Positions 42,016 through 51,899 are shown, numbered from the stretch's first letter. The stretch: 63,842 nucleotides of DNA from Dehalococcoidia bacterium (GCA_030602785.1 JAUVZB010000001.1:1-63842), one strand, 5' to 3'. Program-made: numbers and translations. The notes: generated by a model not told the origin, from the sequence alone.

Positions 42016-43209
42016 CTACAGGCGCGCTACCACACGCTGGATGCGGTCAAGTGCCTCGCGTATGTTCTCGACAGTAGTTGAGAAACAGAGGCGAAGATAT
42101 CCTTCGCCTTCGGGACCGAATGCACTGCCGGGCAAGGTGGCAACGCCGCCCTCCGCCAGGAGAACCGTCGAAAGCTCGGCTGAGGAAAGCCCGAGTCGGC
42201 GAATATTGGGGAAGGCATAGAAGGCGCCAAGGGGCACACGACAGCTCATGCCGGGAATCGCGTTCAAGCCCTGCACCATGATATCGCGTTTCCCTCTGAG
42301 TGTGCGCATCATCTCCTGGCTGTCGCTCTGAGGTCCCATCAGCGCTTGGAGTCCGGCGACCTGGACGAAGTGGGGAGTGCAGGAGATGCTGTTGTTGAGG
42401 AGTCGAACAACGGATTCGGTGAGCCACTCGGGCATGACGGCGTATCCCAGGCGCCAGCCGGTCATCGCGTAGGTCTTGGAGAAGCCTGTTACCAGTACGG
42501 TTCTGTCGCTCATCTCGGGGACAGCCATGATGCTGGCAGGGGGCTCTTCGTAGTACATGTGGTCGTAGATCTCGTCCGAAAGGACAAGCAGGTCCTTTTC
42601 GCGGGCTAGCCGGGCGATTTTCTGCACATCCTGCACGGTGAGCACGCCACCGGTGGGATTGTGTGGAGAGTTGAGGACAATGAGCCTGGTGCGCGACGTT
42701 ATCCGCGCACGCAGTTCGTCAAGGTTGAACCTGAAGTCAAGCTCTTCTCGAAGGGGAACGGGCACCGCCACGGCGCCGGCGAAGCCAATGGCTGACTGAA
42801 AGACGGGGAACAGGGGGGCAGGATAGATGACCTCGTCGCCCTCCTCCAACAGCGCCAGGAGGGCGAAGAAGATCAGGAGCTTGGCTCCCGGACCTACGAC
42901 GATGCGCTCCGGCGACACCTCGAGGCCGCGCCCCTTGAGCACTTCGCGCGCAATCTCCTCGCGCAGCGACAGTATCCCCTGGGAATTGCAGTATCTCGTG
43001 AGGCCGTCGGCTATGGCCTGCCGTCCCGCGTCCCGGATGCTGACGGGTGTGTCGAAGCAAGGCTCCCCTATCTCGAGGTGGATGACATCGACACCACGAG
43101 CCTCGAGGGCCTGGGCACGCGCAAGCACAACGAACGCGGAATCAGCAGATAGTCCGCCCATCTTGCTGGAGACTCTAGCGTACGCCGAAGGCTTTCTTGT
43201 GGTTTGCAT
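42016..43209 (-). CDS. class I/II aminotransferase (aspartate-type)
   Basis: This 397-residue PLP enzyme has EIGEPCFDTP near the N-terminus, NSPHNPTGG, SDEIYDHM, and the PLP lysine in GFSKTYAMTGWRLGY. The C-terminal arginine for the substrate carboxylate is in GYLRLCFST. It belongs to the fold-type I aspartate/aromatic group; the amino donor is likely glutamate or aspartate. Start ATG 43209 gives a normal family length, although no Shine-Dalgarno sequence is visible; the longer frame upstream lacks homology. It is divergent from the C45 hydrolase. Confidence 0.9.
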   Translation of the reverse strand: MQTTRKPSAYARVSSKMGGLSADSAFVVLARAQALEARGVDVIHLEIGEPCFDTPVSIRDAGRQAIADGLTRYCNSQGILSLREEIAREVLKGRGLEVSPERIVVGPGAKLLIFFALLALLEEGDEVIYPAPLFPVFQSAIGFAGAVAVPVPLREELDFRFNLDELRARITSRTRLIVLNSPHNPTGGVLTVQDVQKIARLAREKDLLVLSDEIYDHMYYEEPPASIMAVPEMSDRTVLVTGFSKTYAMTGWRLGYAVMPEWLTESVVRLLNNSISCTPHFVQVAGLQALMGPQSDSQEMMRTLRGKRDIMVQGLNAIPGMSCRVPLGAFYAFPNIRRLGLSSAELSTVLLAEGGVATLPGSAFGPEGEGYLRLCFSTTVENIREALDRIQRVVARL

Positions 43210-43432
43210 GGTGTCGAACTTGTGGTCGGACAACGAACGAGACTGCAGAAGGTCGAACGTCACGACAGAAGTCGATTGTAACAGGAAGCGAACACCGACA
43301 GCAATCGTGTGCTGCAACAGGGCGTTTACTGGCCGACGAGGGTCGCAGACTGTACAATGGCGAAGGCTCAGAGAGCCTGACCCGCAGTGGCCACGCAATG
43401 GGTAAACGCGCGAGTCAATGGAGGAAGAGACG

Positions 43433-44521
43433 ATGACCGTACCGGTTTTGAATCTCAAGGGCAGTCCGCGTGAGATTGGACGGCAACACGGAGAGCAGGT
43501 TCGAGAGCTCGTCCACGACAATCTGCGTTTCTACATGAACCTGTGGCAACACATGGGTGGAGTTGGCAGGGAGAAGATACTCACGGATGTGGAGGCATTC
43601 GTTCCGTTCGTAGAGCGGTACGACAGCGACCTGGTGGAAGAGATGCGCGGCATCGCTGAGGGCGCCCAGCTCGAGTTCCGCGAAGTGGCGGCCTTGAATG
43701 CGCGCACCGAGCTGACGTTCTCGTGCCTCCCCAACACACTCAGGGATTCCTCGGGCGGTGGCTGCACTTCCTTCGGCCTTCTGCCCGAAGTGACCGAGAA
43801 CGGCCATCTCATCCTGGGACAGAACTGGGATTGGCGGGCAGAGGCTTTGCACACGTGCGTAGTTCTGCGGATTGAGCAGGAGAATAAGCCTTCTATCGTT
43901 ATGCATGCCGAGGCGGGCACCGTTGGTCACAGGGGAATAAACTCGTCAGGACTCGGCGTCTGCATCAACTACATAAGGACGGAGAGCGACGGATTCCACC
44001 CCGGACTACCGTTTCTCATCAAACTCCGGGGCATTCTCAACTCCACGCGGATGTCGGACGTCCTCAGGATGCTCATGACCTACGTCGGCCCGAACAGCAT
44101 GAACATGGTCATCGGTCAGCAGGGTGGCGAGATTGTGGACGTTGAGAACCTCCCGAACGACCTCCTGTTCGTCTATCCGCAGGATGGCATTCTGACCCAC
44201 GCCAACCACTTCGAGTCGCCTATGCTCCGGGTGCGCGACACGGGCAAGAGCACGCTGCCGGATACCATCTTTCGTAGCCGACGCTTGCGGCGACTTCTCA
44301 GTGCGCGGAGCGGTCGACTCAACGTGGAGACCATCAGGGAGGCGTTGACGGACCACTTCAGCTATCCTGATAGTATCTGCAGGCATCCGGACGAGCGCTC
44401 ACCCAAGGTAGACCAGTGGCAGACGCTCTCGTCTATTATCCTTGACCTGACCGACCTCACGCTGCGTTACACTGATGGCCCTCCGTGCGCCGGTCCCTAC
44501 CACGTGGCGCGCTTGCCTTAG
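43433..44521 (+). CDS. C45-family Ntn-hydrolase (penicillin acyltransferase-like)
   Basis: This 362-residue protein resembles acyl-CoA:6-aminopenicillanate acyltransferase. Residues 1-110 form the propeptide-like part (LKGSPREIGRQHGEQVREL). Autocleavage would occur before Cys111 in GGGCTSFG, making Cys111 the N-terminal nucleophile. QNWDWR and HAEAGTVGHRGINSSGLGV are typical of the family. It probably hydrolyses an amide bond in a small acylated amine or peptide. GGAGG lies eight bases before ATG 43433. The large ASKHA reductase gene follows in the same direction after 188 bases. Confidence 0.85.
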   Translation: MTVPVLNLKGSPREIGRQHGEQVRELVHDNLRFYMNLWQHMGGVGREKILTDVEAFVPFVERYDSDLVEEMRGIAEGAQLEFREVAALNARTELTFSCLPNTLRDSSGGGCTSFGLLPEVTENGHLILGQNWDWRAEALHTCVVLRIEQENKPSIVMHAEAGTVGHRGINSSGLGVCINYIRTESDGFHPGLPFLIKLRGILNSTRMSDVLRMLMTYVGPNSMNMVIGQQGGEIVDVENLPNDLLFVYPQDGILTHANHFESPMLRVRDTGKSTLPDTIFRSRRLRRLLSARSGRLNVETIREALTDHFSYPDSICRHPDERSPKVDQWQTLSSIILDLTDLTLRYTDGPPCAGPYHVARLP

Positions 44522-44709
44522 CAGGCGACCTATCATGGCATGCCCGGGTCAGAAGGCGGCGCCGGTCCATCACGATGGTGCGTGGAGCCACCCCGTGCAT
44601 TGGCGCGGGTGCTCCCGATTGGCGCCGCGGGAGACGGGTGAAAGACACCGTTGTCGGGCTGCCGCCCTGCGCTGACGCGAGCACTGTGCTACAATCCTCG
44701 TTCGGGCAC

Positions 44710-47700
44710 ATGGCATACTATCTTGGTGTTGACGTCGGCTCGGTAAGCGTCAAGCTTTGTCTGATTGATCACGACGGAGCGACCCTGCGCCAGGACACGG
44801 AGAAGGTCAGCACTGGCCCACGCTCCGCTGTCAGCGCGCTCATCGCCCGTCTGATAGACGGTGTCCCTGCAGAGGACATCGTGGCTGCGGGCTTCTCCGG
44901 CTCCGGCAGCTCCGCAATCCCTCCAGAGTTGGGGTGGATCAACTACAGCAGCTCTCTCGCCATCGCCTCAGGCGTTCTCCACTCACACCCGGACGCACGG
45001 ACCATCGTGCAGATCGGCGGGCAGTCGTCCCTCATTATCGAGCTGGAGGACGGCCTCAGGAGACCCTGGAAGGTCGAGTCAAATCCCCTGTGCGCTGCGG
45101 GCACCGGTCGATTCCTTGAGCAGCAGGCATATCGACTGGGAATAAGCATGGACGACTTCGCGACGCTCGCGCTCAACTGCAAGGGCACTGCTCCGCGGAT
45201 TGCGGCACGCTGCAGCGTGTTTGCCAAGACGGATCTCATCCACCTGCAGCAGAAGGGCGTCACTGTCGAGCCGATGCTGTTTGCCCTCTGCGAGAGCGTT
45301 GCGCGCATGGTTGGCTCGTTCAAGAAGGGACCCTTTGCCACGCCTATCTACATCGTAGGTGGCGTTGCTGCCAATGCGGCCATCGTGAAGGCGCTGGAGC
45401 AGGTGTTCTCGACACGCAACGGGAGCGAGACCACCGCTATTGTTCCGGAAAACTTCCTCCACATGCAGGCGCTGGGTTCAGCGCTCCTGAGTATAGGGAA
45501 GCGCTCCAACAGCATCCTGCTCGATGCCCAGGACGCCAGCCAACAGTATTACCAGATGCCGAGACTGGAGCTGGTGGAGGAGAGTTCCTCCGGCGGCCAG
45601 CCGATTGTGACGAAACCGTGTACCGGCTACCTCGGTATCGACATCGGGTCTACCAGCACAAAGGCAGTGATTGTGGACGAGAGAGGTCGCGTTCTTGCGA
45701 AGCACTACCTCATGACTGCTGGTCGTCCGGTGGCCGGCGTGAAAGAGGTTTTCAGGAATTTGCTGGAGAAGGGAACCGGGCTGGTCGAGGTTGGGGCCGT
45801 CGGCATCACGGGGTCGGGCCGGTACCTCGTGGGCAGCCTGGTAGGGGCAGACCTCATCAAGAACGAGATCACGGCACAGACCCGCGCTGCACTTGAGCTG
45901 GCGCCTGATGCCGACATCATTGAAATAGGCGGACAGGACTCCAAGCTGGTAATCAAACGCAACGGCATCGTTGTCGATTACCAGATGAACAAAGCATGCG
46001 CGGCCGGCACGGGTAGCTTCATCGACGAACTCTCAGAGATGCTAGGTGTCTCCGTCACTGACGGGCAATTCGCCCGGCTCGCCTTTGACGCTCCCTTCAC
46101 GATAGACCTTGGCACAAGGTGCGCGTCCTTCATGGCGCAGGCTGTAGCTCGCGCGCAGCAGGAAGGCATGCCACTCGAAGTCATTACATCAAGCCTTGCT
46201 CTCGGCATCGCCAAGAATTACCTCTCGAAGGTGGTGGAGAATCGGCGGCTTGGCCCTCGCGTCATCCTGACGGGGGCGGTTTTCTACAACCAGGCCGTCG
46301 TCTCAGCATTTCAGCGGGAACTACCGGGCAAGCAACTCATTGTCCCGGAGCACAAGGAAATCAGCGGGGCCATCGGTGCTGCGCTCCTTGCCAAAGAGGA
46401 CATGGATGGTGGCAAGTCGAAGTTCAAGGGGTTCCAGAACGTCATTGACTTGAGCGTGGACCTCTCGACATTTACCTGCAAGGGCTGCGACAACAACTGC
46501 ACCATCACACGGATGCAACTTCCGGACGACAAGCCCACGTTCTTCGGCAGCCGCTGCGACCGATATGACGCCGCAGCGGGCCACGCGCGGCAGGTTACTG
46601 CGTTTGATGGTCGCGAAGAGCTGCTGTTCGCGGGCGCGGCCGGCGTTGGTGGCTCCGGGCCTACGGTGGGAATACCGCGGGCATTGCTGGTGTACGACTT
46701 TGCGCCCCTCCTCATAGGATTCGTCAATGGGCTGGGAGCCCGCCCTGTGCTTACGAGCAAGTCCACGGGAGACATCATCGCGAAGTCTATTGAACTTGCC
46801 TACACGGATGGATGCTTCCCGGTCAAGCTGCTTCACGGCCACGCAGCCCAACTGGACGAGACGGATTACGTGCTCTATCCCTCGGCCATACGCCTGGGGC
46901 TCAAGGACGGAGAAGAAAACCAGAGATATGCCTGTCCGTTGGTGCAGGCTTCGCCCTACATCATCAAGCAGACAGTCGGTCTTGGCGACAGACTGCTTAT
47001 CCCGACGCTGGATTTCAGCCGTGGCAACCAGGACGTCATCGCCAACCTCGCCGGCGTTGCCGTGCAGATGGGCTACAGCAGGGAGCAGGGAGACGAGGCT
47101 GCGAAAGCGGGACTGCGGGCCATGCAGGAATTCAGCACGCGCCAGGCTGAGGCCGGCAGAAAAGTACTCGATGAACTCCGTGGGGGCGACAAGCTCGGTG
47201 TCGTGCTCTTCGCGCGGTCGTACATGTCCCAGGACTCAGGGGCTAATCTTGGCATAGCGGAGAAGCTCGCGCAGCTCGGTGTTGTTCCCATTCCTCTCGA
47301 CTACCTGCCGCTTGACGAAGTCGACCCGAAGCAGTACCAGGACCGCCCGTACTGGCACTACGAGAGCAAGTACATCTCTGCGGCCAAGCTGGTGGCCGAA
47401 GCGCCCCGGCTCTACGGCCTTTCCCTGACCAATTTCGGATGTGGTCCAAACTCGTTCATCTTGCGGATGGTCCAGGACATCATGGGCGGAAAACCGCTCG
47501 GGCAGCTCGAGATAGACGAGCACGCGGCCGAGGCAGGTCTGGTCACCCGGCTCGAGGCCTTTGTTGACACGATTGTCGGGCACTCGAAGTCCGAGCAGAG
47601 ACCGGGTGTGAACCCGGAGGACATCCGCAGAGCAGTTCCGACATTGACGAAGTCCGAGCGGACTCTTCTCATCCCGTACATGGCCCCACACGCCGAGGTC

Positions 47701-48885
47701 ATCGGCGCCGCGATGAAGGGCTACGGCATCAACGTAACAGTCCTGCCGGAGCCTGACTCACGCGTCCTGCACTACGCAGACAAGGTCACTACAGGTGTGG
47801 AATGTCTGCCATTCAGGGTCACTCTTGGCGGTTTCCTGCAGTACCACTATGAGAACGGCCACGAGCCTGTCATGGCGCAGGCGTTCATGGCCGGCGCCTA
47901 TGGCCCGTGCAGGCTGGGACACTACGCAGGCGAGCAGTTGCGCATCTTCAAGGACCTCGGCATTGATATGCCCATTTCCACCAGCGTCTCAAACAACGGA
48001 TACAGGGATATGGAGATAGGGTCCACGTTGGACCGCTTGTCCTTCATGCGACTCGCGTGGAACGGCTGCGTCGCGATTGACTGCCTCCAGAAACTACTCT
48101 GGAGGACGCGCCCGTACGAGAAGGAGCCCGGCAGTGCCGACAGGTTGTTCTCCAGCTACGTGAGCGCCATCAATCAGAGAATCGAGGCACGTCTTTCGCT
48201 CAATGGCTTGCTGCGCCAGGCGACGGGCGAATTCAAGGACATCATCGACCCATCATTGCCTCGGAGGCCTCTGGTGGGCATCAACGGCGAGATATTTCTC
48301 CGCTCCAACGCGTTCTCCAACGCGGACCTTGTGAGACGTTGCGAGGATGCCGGGCTCGAGGTCATCGTCTCGCCGATGGCGGAGTGGATGAAATACATAG
48401 CCCTCAGGAACGTTGAGGACGCCATCCGCGATCGCGACCTCAGGCAACTCGTTATGAACTACGCGCTGGAGAAGGTCCAAGAACAACTGGAGCGCTCCGT
48501 GGAGAAGCAGTGTGCCGGCTTCATCGAGGCCGATCCTCCGACCAGGCACATATTGCACTACTCGCGCCTCTGGCTTTCTTCGAAGTGCGGCAGCGAGGCG
48601 GTTCTGAGCATCGGCAGCGGAGTCGAATGGATGGAGAACCCGCATTTCGCCGGGGTCATCTCCGTCATGCCCCATGGCTGTATGCCGGGAGGCATCGTCG
48701 CAGCCATGTCTGATAAGTTCACCACCATGTACCAGAAGCCATGGATTAACCTCACGTACGATGGCATCATGGAGTCTATCAACCTCACGAAGCTGCAGAA
48801 CTTCGCCGAGATTATCCGCTTCTCCAGCCAGGGAGGCGGAACGCTGCGGGAAGACAAGCTTGGCAGCCGCACCGCTGTCTCGTGA
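44710..48885 (+). CDS. double-ATPase ASKHA acyl-CoA reductase-type fusion (BadF/HgdC-DUF2229-HgdB)
   Basis: A 1391-residue iron-sulfur protein. It has two BcrAD/BadFG/HgdC ATPase modules (about 1-295 and 306-570), starting YLGVDVGSVSVK and YLGIDIGSTSTK and each with cluster cysteines: NPLCAAGTG (Cys128) with AARCSVF, and NKACAAGTG (Cys430) with GTRCASF. A Cys-rich segment (CKGCDNNCTITR) then leads to a DUF2229 domain (about 655-870) and an HgdB-like C-terminal part (about 980-1391, GPCRLGHY). Such fusions couple ATP hydrolysis to low-potential electron transfer; their acceptor is unknown. No separate dehydratase genes are nearby. The ribosome binding site is weak. Confidence 0.88.
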   Translation: MAYYLGVDVGSVSVKLCLIDHDGATLRQDTEKVSTGPRSAVSALIARLIDGVPAEDIVAAGFSGSGSSAIPPELGWINYSSSLAIASGVLHSHPDARTIVQIGGQSSLIIELEDGLRRPWKVESNPLCAAGTGRFLEQQAYRLGISMDDFATLALNCKGTAPRIAARCSVFAKTDLIHLQQKGVTVEPMLFALCESVARMVGSFKKGPFATPIYIVGGVAANAAIVKALEQVFSTRNGSETTAIVPENFLHMQALGSALLSIGKRSNSILLDAQDASQQYYQMPRLELVEESSSGGQPIVTKPCTGYLGIDIGSTSTKAVIVDERGRVLAKHYLMTAGRPVAGVKEVFRNLLEKGTGLVEVGAVGITGSGRYLVGSLVGADLIKNEITAQTRAALELAPDADIIEIGGQDSKLVIKRNGIVVDYQMNKACAAGTGSFIDELSEMLGVSVTDGQFARLAFDAPFTIDLGTRCASFMAQAVARAQQEGMPLEVITSSLALGIAKNYLSKVVENRRLGPRVILTGAVFYNQAVVSAFQRELPGKQLIVPEHKEISGAIGAALLAKEDMDGGKSKFKGFQNVIDLSVDLSTFTCKGCDNNCTITRMQLPDDKPTFFGSRCDRYDAAAGHARQVTAFDGREELLFAGAAGVGGSGPTVGIPRALLVYDFAPLLIGFVNGLGARPVLTSKSTGDIIAKSIELAYTDGCFPVKLLHGHAAQLDETDYVLYPSAIRLGLKDGEENQRYACPLVQASPYIIKQTVGLGDRLLIPTLDFSRGNQDVIANLAGVAVQMGYSREQGDEAAKAGLRAMQEFSTRQAEAGRKVLDELRGGDKLGVVLFARSYMSQDSGANLGIAEKLAQLGVVPIPLDYLPLDEVDPKQYQDRPYWHYESKYISAAKLVAEAPRLYGLSLTNFGCGPNSFILRMVQDIMGGKPLGQLEIDEHAAEAGLVTRLEAFVDTIVGHSKSEQRPGVNPEDIRRAVPTLTKSERTLLIPYMAPHAEVIGAAMKGYGINVTVLPEPDSRVLHYADKVTTGVECLPFRVTLGGFLQYHYENGHEPVMAQAFMAGAYGPCRLGHYAGEQLRIFKDLGIDMPISTSVSNNGYRDMEIGSTLDRLSFMRLAWNGCVAIDCLQKLLWRTRPYEKEPGSADRLFSSYVSAINQRIEARLSLNGLLRQATGEFKDIIDPSLPRRPLVGINGEIFLRSNAFSNADLVRRCEDAGLEVIVSPMAEWMKYIALRNVEDAIRDRDLRQLVMNYALEKVQEQLERSVEKQCAGFIEADPPTRHILHYSRLWLSSKCGSEAVLSIGSGVEWMENPHFAGVISVMPHGCMPGGIVAAMSDKFTTMYQKPWINLTYDGIMESINLTKLQNFAEIIRFSSQGGGTLREDKLGSRTAVS

Positions 48886-48955
48886 AATGCAATCTGATAT
48901 GCTGCCGGCGTAGCGCTCCTCGTAGAGTTGGTATCGGGCAGACGGGAGTCTGTTT

Positions 48956-50131
48956 ATGCGGGCTGAGATCATCTGTGTCGGTAGTGAGCTCCTGCTGGGT
49001 GACATAACAAACACCAACACGCGCTACCTCGCCCTGCGCCTCTCGGAGCTGGGTATCGACCTTCACTACAGCACAACGGTCGGGGACAACCGGGCACGGC
49101 TTGTCGACTGCCTGGGCCGTGCCATGGGGCGGTCGGACATCGTGTTGACGACAGGTGGCCTTGGCCCTACGGACGACGACATCACGCGGGAGGCCATTGC
49201 AGACCTGTTTGGCGAGTCGGCCACCGTCGACGAGGCGCTCGCACGCGCGCTACGCGAGTTCTTTGCCCTGCGCGGAATCGCGATGACGTCCAACAACCTG
49301 AAACAGGCTTCACTCATCCCGTCAGCACGAGCCATCACCAATACACGAGGGACGGCGCCGGGTTGGTGGGTCACAAGAGAAGGGCGGAGCGTTATCGCGA
49401 TGCCCGGACCTCCTGGTGAGATGCAGCACATGTGGGAGAATGAAATAGAGCCCCGGCTGCAGCAAAGCGACTCCGTAATCCGTTCCCGCACCCTCAAGCT
49501 GTTCAACATCTCGGAATCGTTGGTGGACAGTCTCCTCAAACCGGTAACGCCGTCCAGTAATCCGACCGTGGCGGTGTATGCGAAGCAGGACGGGATATAC
49601 GTCCGAATTACGGCCAAGGCGGCCAATGACGTCGACGCACTCCGGGCTATCGAGCCCGTCGAGCGCGACGTGCGCCAAGCCGTGGGCGAATTCATCTGGG
49701 GCTCGGATAACGACACCCAGGAATCGGTTGTCGCAGCGCTGCTGACATTGAGAGGAACCACATTGGCCATTAGGGAAACCGTCACTGCGGGACATCTCAC
49801 TTCATTGCTGGCGGCCGCACCGGGTAGCGAAGCATACTTGCGGGGAGCGCTCATCATGCCGCACCCGGACGGCGATTCAGGGAATAGAGAGAAGTGCGTT
49901 GCGATGGCGCGCCGCGTGCTGGAGCAGTTCGGTGCTGACATAGGGCTCGCGGTACAGGGTTGTGCTGTCGATGGAACTGACGAGCCCATGAGTGAAATCG
50001 TGGTGGCGGTCGTCGAGCCCTCGAAGGACCGCGTGGTGACCGGTGTCTACCGTTCAAGGCCCCACAGGGTTCGGACGCTCGGGGCCTATTATGGCCTCCA
50101 CGAGCTGCGCAGAGCGCTGTCCTCGGACTAG
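48956..50131 (+). CDS. cinA: CinA-like protein with degenerate deamidase domain
   Basis: This 391-residue protein has the N-terminal MoCF-like pyrophosphatase domain (ICVGSELLLGDITNTN, LTTGGLGPTDDD, VIAMPGPPGEM) intact, which acts on NAD-related nucleotides in relatives. The C-terminal PncC (NMN amidohydrolase) domain is present, but the ESCTGG box reads ETVTAG, replacing the catalytic Ser with Thr and losing one Gly. The following GaVaYsN-like region reads ALIMPHPDGD. The second activity may be lost. There is a 70-base gap from the upstream reductase gene. Confidence 0.88.
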   Translation: MRAEIICVGSELLLGDITNTNTRYLALRLSELGIDLHYSTTVGDNRARLVDCLGRAMGRSDIVLTTGGLGPTDDDITREAIADLFGESATVDEALARALREFFALRGIAMTSNNLKQASLIPSARAITNTRGTAPGWWVTREGRSVIAMPGPPGEMQHMWENEIEPRLQQSDSVIRSRTLKLFNISESLVDSLLKPVTPSSNPTVAVYAKQDGIYVRITAKAANDVDALRAIEPVERDVRQAVGEFIWGSDNDTQESVVAALLTLRGTTLAIRETVTAGHLTSLLAAAPGSEAYLRGALIMPHPDGDSGNREKCVAMARRVLEQFGADIGLAVQGCAVDGTDEPMSEIVVAVVEPSKDRVVTGVYRSRPHRVRTLGAYYGLHELRRALSSD

Positions 50132-50228
50132 CCGCGACGCCGTGCCACCACTGGCTGTCAGCGCGTCGCAACTGAGTCAGTCAGGCGATGAGTTGTCTGC
50201 GGTCGGCAGGTGACATAACATACCCACT

Positions 50229-50277
50229 GCGCGAGAAGAGGCGCTGGTCAGCATCGTGTTGCGTGCCTCTTCAGCGC
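50229..50277 (+). other. 12-bp stem hairpin before tRNA-Met
   Basis: GCGC and GAAGAGGC pair with GCCTCTTC and GCGC (bulge GA/A) around a 22-base loop. It has no T-run, so it is not a classical terminator of cinA. Its 3' arm overlaps the proposed tRNA promoter. Confidence 0.5.
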
Positions 50278-50288
50278 AGGTGTATCAT
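50259..50288 (+). promoter_or_regulatory. putative tRNA-Met promoter
   Basis: TTGCGT (50259-50264) and TATCAT (50283-50288) are separated by 18 bases, and the tRNA begins 44 bases after the second box. The match to sigma-70 consensus is fair. Confidence 0.35.
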
Positions 50289-50331
50289 TAGCTGCCGAAT
50301 GACCCGGATTTTCTCGGTCCGGGGTGCACGC

Positions 50332-50403
50332 GGGCCAGTAGCTCAGCGGCAGAGCGACCGGCTCATAACCGGTTGGTCGTAGGTTCGAACCCTGCCTGGC
50401 CCA
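50332..50403 (+). tRNA. tRNA with anticodon CAT (Met, elongator type)
   Basis: Acceptor arms GGGCCAG (50332-50338) and CTGGCCC (50396-50402), anticodon stem ACCGG/CCGGT, loop CTCATAA with CAT at 50364-50366, and a T arm containing GGTTCGAACC. The discriminator is A at 50403 and CCA is not encoded. The G1-C72 pair and the anticodon stem differ from initiator tRNA, so it is elongator Met or the Ile-AUA tRNA with modified C34; these cannot be told apart by sequence alone. Confidence 0.95.
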
Positions 50404-50436
50404 CTTCACACTCACCGTTGCAGGATATAGCCACGC

Positions 50437-51399
50437 TCACGCCCGCGCACGCGGGTGGTATCTCTTGTGCGTCTCCTCGGCGTACCTGTCGGACGCATGC
50501 ACGTAGCGCGTGGTTGTATGAAGCGACTCGTGGCCGAGCAGTATCTGCAGCGCGGCGGGATTGGCGCCTTCCTCAGCCAGATACGTCGCAAAGCCGTGAC
50601 GCAGAGAATGCGCCGATGTCGGAACGTTTATCCTCAGCCTCTCCCGGTAGTTCTTGATGCGCTCCTGCAAGTAGTTGGTTGAAATGCGGCGCCTTGGATC
50701 ATTGACGTTGCGGCCGGCATAGGGGATGAACAGCGCAGCCGCGGAGTCCAGGCGCGTCTGGAGGTAGTGCTCAAGATGAGACGAGGCGCGCTGGGTCAGG
50801 TACACAAAGCGCTGTTTCCTGCCCTTACCAGTGATGAAGACGCGGCCCGTGCCGTCTATCTGGCTGCGCTTGAGGTTGCACAGCTCCGATATGCGCATGC
50901 CGGTGGCCAGCAGCATTTCCAGCATCGCCCGGTTTCTAAGGGCAATCCTGGGGTCCGACTCGAATTGACTCGGAGACTCGACAAGGGCAGTAAGCGCATC
51001 GAGTTCCGCGACCTGTGAGTGCTTCCTGGTTGCCTTGGTGAGTTTCACGGCCTCGGGTGACAGGGGACAGTCGAAGTCCATGTCGATAAGGTATTTGAGG
51101 TAAGACCGGACGGCCGAGAGCATGCGGTTCACGGAGCGGGCATCCAGCCTGGCGATTTTCGCGTGCTCCCGCGATGCTGTCTCGCGGTCGACAGAAGCAA
51201 GATATGCCTTGTAGTAGGTGACGTCGCGCTTGCTCAGGCGAGCAAAATCCATGTTGCTTTCAAGCAGGAAGTTCTGGAACACATGGAGGTCGCGTTCATA
51301 GTTGTAGACCGTGCGCGCGGAGTAGTTGTTGGCCTGGAGATGCAGCAGGAAATCATCCAGATGGGGGAGTGTCGGAGCGTACATCTGTCTGGCGGTCAT
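50437..51399 (-). CDS. XerC/XerD-type tyrosine recombinase
   Basis: This 320-residue integrase has an N-terminal SAM-like core-binding domain (1-125; LPHLDDFLLHLQANNYSARTV) and a catalytic domain with Arg in ATGMRISEL, Lys in ITGKGRKQR, HSLRHGFATYL (His-X2-Arg), LGHESLHTTTRY and Tyr in RYVHASDRY-like TTRYVHAS. The catalytic residues are all present. It may be the chromosomal Xer enzyme or an integrase. It is convergent with tRNA-Met, whose 3' end lies 33 bases from its stop codon, the classic arrangement for tRNA-targeting integrases. No second copy of the tRNA end was found in the window. Confidence 0.9.
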   Translation of the reverse strand: MTARQMYAPTLPHLDDFLLHLQANNYSARTVYNYERDLHVFQNFLLESNMDFARLSKRDVTYYKAYLASVDRETASREHAKIARLDARSVNRMLSAVRSYLKYLIDMDFDCPLSPEAVKLTKATRKHSQVAELDALTALVESPSQFESDPRIALRNRAMLEMLLATGMRISELCNLKRSQIDGTGRVFITGKGRKQRFVYLTQRASSHLEHYLQTRLDSAAALFIPYAGRNVNDPRRRISTNYLQERIKNYRERLRINVPTSAHSLRHGFATYLAEEGANPAALQILLGHESLHTTTRYVHASDRYAEETHKRYHPRARA

Positions 51400-51899
51400 A
51401 TCGGGACTGAGTATAAGGGATATTATACGCAGTTGTCAAGAGGAAGCAGGCACGGTGCAATTTTCACCGATGTTCTCTTCCACCATGGTCCCTGGAGGCT
51501 TGTGGTTCAGGGTCATGCGCCGGTGACTTTCTGCAGCGCTGGTGGACAGACAACAACCCGTGCCCTCCTGCAGCTGACTCTGGGAAGTTGCGCGTTGTTC
51601 CAGCGCGCCCGGCCCGCTCCGTCTGCTCCGGCGTCTCAGACCATGCCGCGAGGCACGTCGCCGCACTCATCCGTCAGGGCCAGCCCCGACGTCCCTATAA
51701 CAACCCGGGATGGCGCCCGCCGCAACAACCTATCCCTTCAGGCGACCTCCTCGTTGTCCGAGGCCATGGCGCGCAGGCGGATCTGCGGCTGGCCAGACTT
51801 GTGCCGGAGCCGCGGTCAATGACCATCAGGCCGGCGTCAAGCGGATCTTGTCCGCCAGCGGCCCGGATGCCGAAAAACTCATGCACGAAGGAGGCCGAT
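51400..51899. other. unassigned GC-rich region downstream of the recombinase promoter
   Basis: No frame has a convincing start plus product. A 32-codon open stretch just before 51910 (HQAGVKRILSASGPDAEKLM then stop) reads like the end of a real protein and could be a degraded gene, but no upstream part was identified. Confidence 0.4.
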
